Positions 60,014-64,000 of a DNA stretch of 64,000 nucleotides are shown piece by piece. The position numbers and the translations under genes were made by a program. Position 1 is the first letter of the stretch. Each line of letters begins with the position of its first letter. The notes under the pieces were generated by a model. It saw only the letters and a program-made list of their open reading frames with translations. It had not been told where the DNA came from and did not search any database. The stretch is from Epiperipatus broadwayi (Eukaryota; Onychophora; Udeonychophora; Euonychophora; Peripatidae): assembly GCA_028023455.1 (NCBI GenBank), contig JAQFVV010006852.1, forward strand, positions 230,899 through 294,898, read 5' to 3'.

Positions 60014-60050
60014 TTGACAGTGGTTGATGATGATGATTGCTTGTTATATG
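58490..60050 (+). pseudogene. LINE copy 2, reverse transcriptase (RTE/CR1-type)
   Basis: 5'-truncated relative of copy 1. It starts in the linker before RT (ILPILSSELPEFLNEEV, with shifts), then KGDKDIRNYRL, AGFKRSFSTVDH (about 58890), VDYEN, FADD at 59283-59294 (catalytic), an 85-codon open thumb (59350-59607, with GLKINVKKTKVMFNGF and EEVNSYKHLGQIINADRNI), a shifted ETSTLIEEQFRDF, KWNWAEIL and IPRDCKRPRKRAK. A run of 35 G (59174-59208) replaces the part encoding the RQG...SP motif, and 28 G (59984-60011) sit near the 3' end before TTGATGATGATGATT, which resembles the LINE tail. Younger than copy 1 but not functional. Confidence 0.75.
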
Positions 60051-61628
60051 TATGAAGTAAAGTAAAATATTAATAAATGAATCTATTACTATCTGTTTTA
60101 ATCTATCCAATCTTTTTTTAAACATAACTTTATTACAATATATGATTTAATACACTGTCTGTTAAGAAAATTAAAATTTAAAAATCACGAATGTCATATC
60201 ATTTAATATTATGCGGTATTATCAATAACCATTTATCAATAATGTAAAGCATTTGATCTTTCAATACAAATAAAAATGAATATGCCAACCAAATTGTCTT
60301 TACGAATAATTACAGGCCTAAATCTAAACTAAGTTGGTGCAAGATACATATTATTTCTTTTATAATTCTGTAAAATTATGAAAAAATGTAACAAAAATAA
60401 ATAAATATGGAATCATTAAAAAACAATTTAATAGTTTATTACTTTTAAGTTCATTAAAATTGCAAGTAATAGAATTCAATGATTTTTACTAACAAAATTT
60501 ACAAAACATGTTTCATGATTTCATTTTATTTAAATACAAGGTTATCATGTAACTTTTTTGTTTGTTTCTAAGAAAAAACTTTTTTTTAAAATTTTAAAGC
60601 ATTTAAAATTAACTCTTCTTTTAAAAGTGTTTTAAATAATATCAACTTTTATAGCATTAAAATGTTTTGATAAATGCATACATGAGACAGTTTTTCAGCC
60701 TAATGAAAAAATAGAAACATGTACTAAAGAAAATACATTATTGGACTAATACATTTTAGGATATTTAAAAAGTTTTATAATTTTTATAATGTAATTTCAA
60801 AATGGTTATATATTGTAATTGTATAAAACCTGAGGCAGACGTGGGAGAGATGGAATTAACATCATCTTAATTCAATAATAAAAACAATCACAAAAAGAAA
60901 GAAGTAACAGTAATAACAACATGGAGCATGAAATCAACGCAATAAACATGAAATTAAAGAATAACTATATATAAGTACTTAGTCTAATAATAAATTATAA
61001 ACTACAATCCAACCAGGCACTTGATAAGAATATCAATTTATCAACAAAAGACAATAATTAATAGTCAAACTTCTGTGACTGCAGCTAGCCACTGCCAAAC
61101 TTAGAGCAAAAATATAACATAATAATCTAGGATGCAATAATATGTAAGTAATAATAAGTCATTCATAATAAACAATAATGTTGGGAGAGGACTAAAATAT
61201 GCTGATAATCACCTACTACATAGTAACATTAGCATACCAGCTATCTGTAAACATAATTTCTAGTATAAAACAAAATGCAGTGAATGTCATTAAAGAGAAT
61301 AGCTTTTGCACCATCCAGAGAATTATCAAGATGACCAAACACCAACATAATCCACTATATCTATATACCTAATTATTATGTTTTTTACTGGTGAACTCAA
61401 TATCATGAGACTAGAAACTGTAACCATGAACAAGAGATAAATATAACAGCATACTCTATTTTAAATCATTTTACAGGATAATTAGCTAAACCCCTAAAAC
61501 ATTAAGCTATAATGCAATAGTCACAATAGACAACCATTTTAATAGAAAAGATAGGGAGGAAAAAAAGATAATTACTGGAATATTTTTTAAGAATTATTTA
61601 ATAAATTGATTAATAATTTTAAAAATAT
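60051..61628. other. AT-rich DNA, no gene seen
   Basis: A more mixed stretch at 60830-61350 resembles decayed retroelement DNA but shows no motif I can name. Confidence 0.45.
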
Positions 61629-62172
61629 TGAGATATTATTTTATATAGCTATGTTTTTATACTGCAATAGTGATATTAGTGATAACGCACATGCACTTTA
61701 AAGATAAATTATAAATGAATATTCTCACTTTTCCAGACACAAGATATAGTTTTTTTTAGATAAGATGGAAGGAACCAATCTATCCTTTCTCTGATCCAAA
61801 CATTTATGTATGGGCAAATCTGTGGTTTATTGAAACAGAGTGTGAAGATGGTGATTCACTTAAATTACATATATTAAATTGAAAATCACACTAAAAAAAC
61901 CTTACAAAATATAATATGTCATTGAAATTAAAGATATAATATTATTTTATATAGTTTATAATATGATAAATAAGGGATTAAGTCAATGCACATGCACTCT
62001 TTAAAAATAAATTATAATGAATACTCTCACTTTTCCAGACCCAAAATATAGTTTTTTTAGAAAAGTGAGAGTATTCATTTATAATTTAGCTTTAAAGTGC
62101 ACGTGCATTGGCTTAATCACTAATATTTCTATTACAGTATAAAAACATAGTGCTATATAAAATAATATCTCA
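61629..62172. repeat. Foldback tandem array, family C' (~300-bp monomer)
   Basis: A direct monomer starts at 61629 and the next one repeats TCTCACTTTTCCAGAC about 300 bp later, breaking off at about 62055. An inverted copy then runs to 62172, ending with the complement of the left end (GAGATATTATTTTATATAGC). The monomer is related to family C at 3.2-3.85 kb (shared order of CAAGATATAG, GGGCAAATCTG, GTGTGA, TCACTT). No hammerhead core was found. Confidence 0.65.
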
Positions 62173-64000
62173 TTATATATGTTTAATTTCATTAAAGAAT
62201 AACACATCGTAAATTGTAAAGATTTATAAGTGTCATTTGTTCAAACATAATAAATGTAATTTTTAAAAATAAAATAAATGTTAATACGATAACTAAAATT
62301 AAATACATTTTATTAAATTATAATATCATATAGCAAAAGTGATTTGTCATTTAATTTTCATTCATTATTTTAATTTTTTTTTTATTACTGAGTTATTTCC
62401 CTATTAGCAAATAAAATCAAGTCAACTTTTTTTTTCTCAAAGATAAGGAAGTTTTGTGTTAGTCATTAAACTTTTGTATAATTTTAAAGGGCAAGTCAAA
62501 TAGATAAAAAACATGTTTAAATCAACAATGTTAAATTAATTAAAAAAAAGGTTCAATATGACCCATTCTTATATATATAATTTACTTGACAAAGATATAT
62601 TTCAAATGGGCTAAATCCATTTATAGTTTGGAAAGAAAATCGGGTTCATAAAATAAAAGAAGTAATAAAATTATTAATTCTTATTAATTAATATTTCTAT
62701 AAAAATGTATTTAACTATGGATTTATTTTTCTTTAGAATCATTATTGGACAGAGATAAACTTAATTTTCAAGTATGTTTTTTTCGTAAAGAATTCTTCAT
62801 TAAGGCTACGTACAATTATTTTTCTCTATTATTAATACACATATTTCCAGAGAATGCTCATCATTTTCAATTAATTTCCAGGCCAGGCTAACACCCAAAA
62901 AAAGATAATTCATTTGGCTTTTGTAATTTACAAGGTCAGGATAAGCTACTGTATACATAAAAATAGAGACAATCATGCTGTTGTATGGGGAGAAGGCCTG
63001 TTGCAGATTATTTCAGGGATATTCTTTTTATATATTTCCAGTAAAGCATATTTCATGGAGATATATGATGGTGAGATCTTTACAAAATCTTAATGCATGT
63101 TTTTAAATCCATTTTGAAAAACATTTTTACACTAAAGATGTGGTTTTCACAGCTAATTTACTTCTATATGTATTCTAAAATGAAACCAGGAATCCTGCAA
63201 AGGGGGGTAACATCCTAGTCAACGGTATTATATATTTTTGGAATAAATCTGTCTCCAACCAATCATAATCTTATTCCTACATGACTGAATTAAACACTGA
63301 TCAATAAGATCTATTTTACAAAAAAAGTTATGTCATTCTAAAAGATTAAAAAACAACAAAAATACTATGTACTTGTTTTATTATGCCAAATATAAGTTAA
63401 TTTTTGAATTATTTAATTTGTGTAAATATTATTTATTGTTTTGGAGAGATAAAAAGAAAAGAAGAAAAACAATTTTAATCAATTAAAATAAACCCAAAAA
63501 TGTTAAAATCTAATTTTTTCTTTGCTTTAACATACTACTCAACACAAAACAGTAACTACTTTATCTTTAATAGAATGTTAAAATTTGTTACATAAATTAC
63601 TGAAGAGAAATGTTTTTCATTATTTTTAATACTAAAATTAAAATCTCCAGGGATTAATAAAAAAGAAAACAAATGATATTATTTGTTTGCTATTTTTTCT
63701 CTTTTTCAAATATTTGCTACAACACATTAGTTAATATTCACATTCTTAATAAAAAGTAATGTTTCAAAACCAGATGGTATCATTTAAAAACATATAATGT
63801 TTTATACAAAATAACACTTGATGTTAAAAATACAAGGACAAATTAAATCAATTATTTCCTCATTCATATTTTATTTATATACCAGCTTGTAATATTGACA
63901 TGGTTGGAGATGGCCATTGTCTACAATATTAAGCAATATAGTAGAAATGTATATAAAGCATTCACAATAATATTTTTTATATAAAGATAAATCTAAATTG
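62173..64000. other. AT-rich DNA, no gene seen
   Basis: Nothing recognised. A slightly richer patch at 62860-63080 has no open frame with a motif. Confidence 0.5.

Noticed and set aside
1-64000. CRISPR arrays, bacterial operons or integrated virus
   Set aside because: No spaced short direct repeats with unique spacers, no ribosome-binding sites with compact ORFs and no viral structural gene seen. The tandem repeats have no unique spacers.

Overview
The window is very AT-rich eukaryotic (animal) DNA made almost entirely of transposable elements in various states of decay. No bacterial-type operon or rRNA gene is visible. An invertebrate metazoan genome is suggested by four things: Penelope-like retroelements with a GIY-YIG nuclease, two kinds of animal LINE, a tRNA-Gly-derived SINE, and tandem repeats carrying hammerhead ribozymes. 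The species cannot be fixed from the sequence alone. The only host-gene evidence I can defend is one exon on the minus strand at 44446-44558. It has a clean AG/GT boundary on each side and encodes part of a JmjC-like domain. Most short open frames elsewhere are chance or shadow frames.

Layout. 1-7.6 kb: decayed AT-rich DNA with a LINE tail remnant, a foldback tandem array (3.24-3.85 kb), a Penelope-like C-terminal fragment (5.6-5.9 kb) and a tRNA-Gly SINE with target-site duplication (6.7 kb). 7.65-15.11 kb: a young LTR retrotransposon on the minus strand with nearly identical ~2.47 kb LTRs packed with three tandem repeat types. Its internal region holds one intact 510-codon ORF and no pol, so the element looks non-autonomous. 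The LTR edge plus primer-binding site is triplicated. 20.4-27.4 kb: two inverted, decayed Penelope-like elements with RT motifs, one of them also with a GIY-YIG motif. 33.4-37.4 kb and 50.4-52.3 kb: arrays of ~400-bp monomers arranged as direct copies followed by inverted copies. 39.0-43.6 kb: a possible large LTR-like unit. 45.1-48.0 and 58.5-60.05 kb: two copies of an endonuclease/RT LINE. 52.7-57.6 kb: fragments of a different LINE (L1/Tx1-like), with ORF2 pieces and an ORF1 carrying a CCHC knuckle. 61.6-62.2 kb: another foldback array.

Main discovery. The ~400-bp arrays carry type I hammerhead ribozymes. The best copy (35028-35072, + strand) has all three stems, CTGATGA, GAAA and a cleavable AUC triplet. 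A second family (50.4-52.3 kb) has the same architecture with different stem sequences, so the fold is supported by covariation. It carries a U in place of A at core position 9 in every array copy. Two of the arrays are flanked by 12-13 bp direct repeats. This matches the retrozyme concept (small non-autonomous retroelements replicating through self-cleaved, circular RNA). The Penelope-like elements in the same window are plausible enzyme donors; that link is inference.
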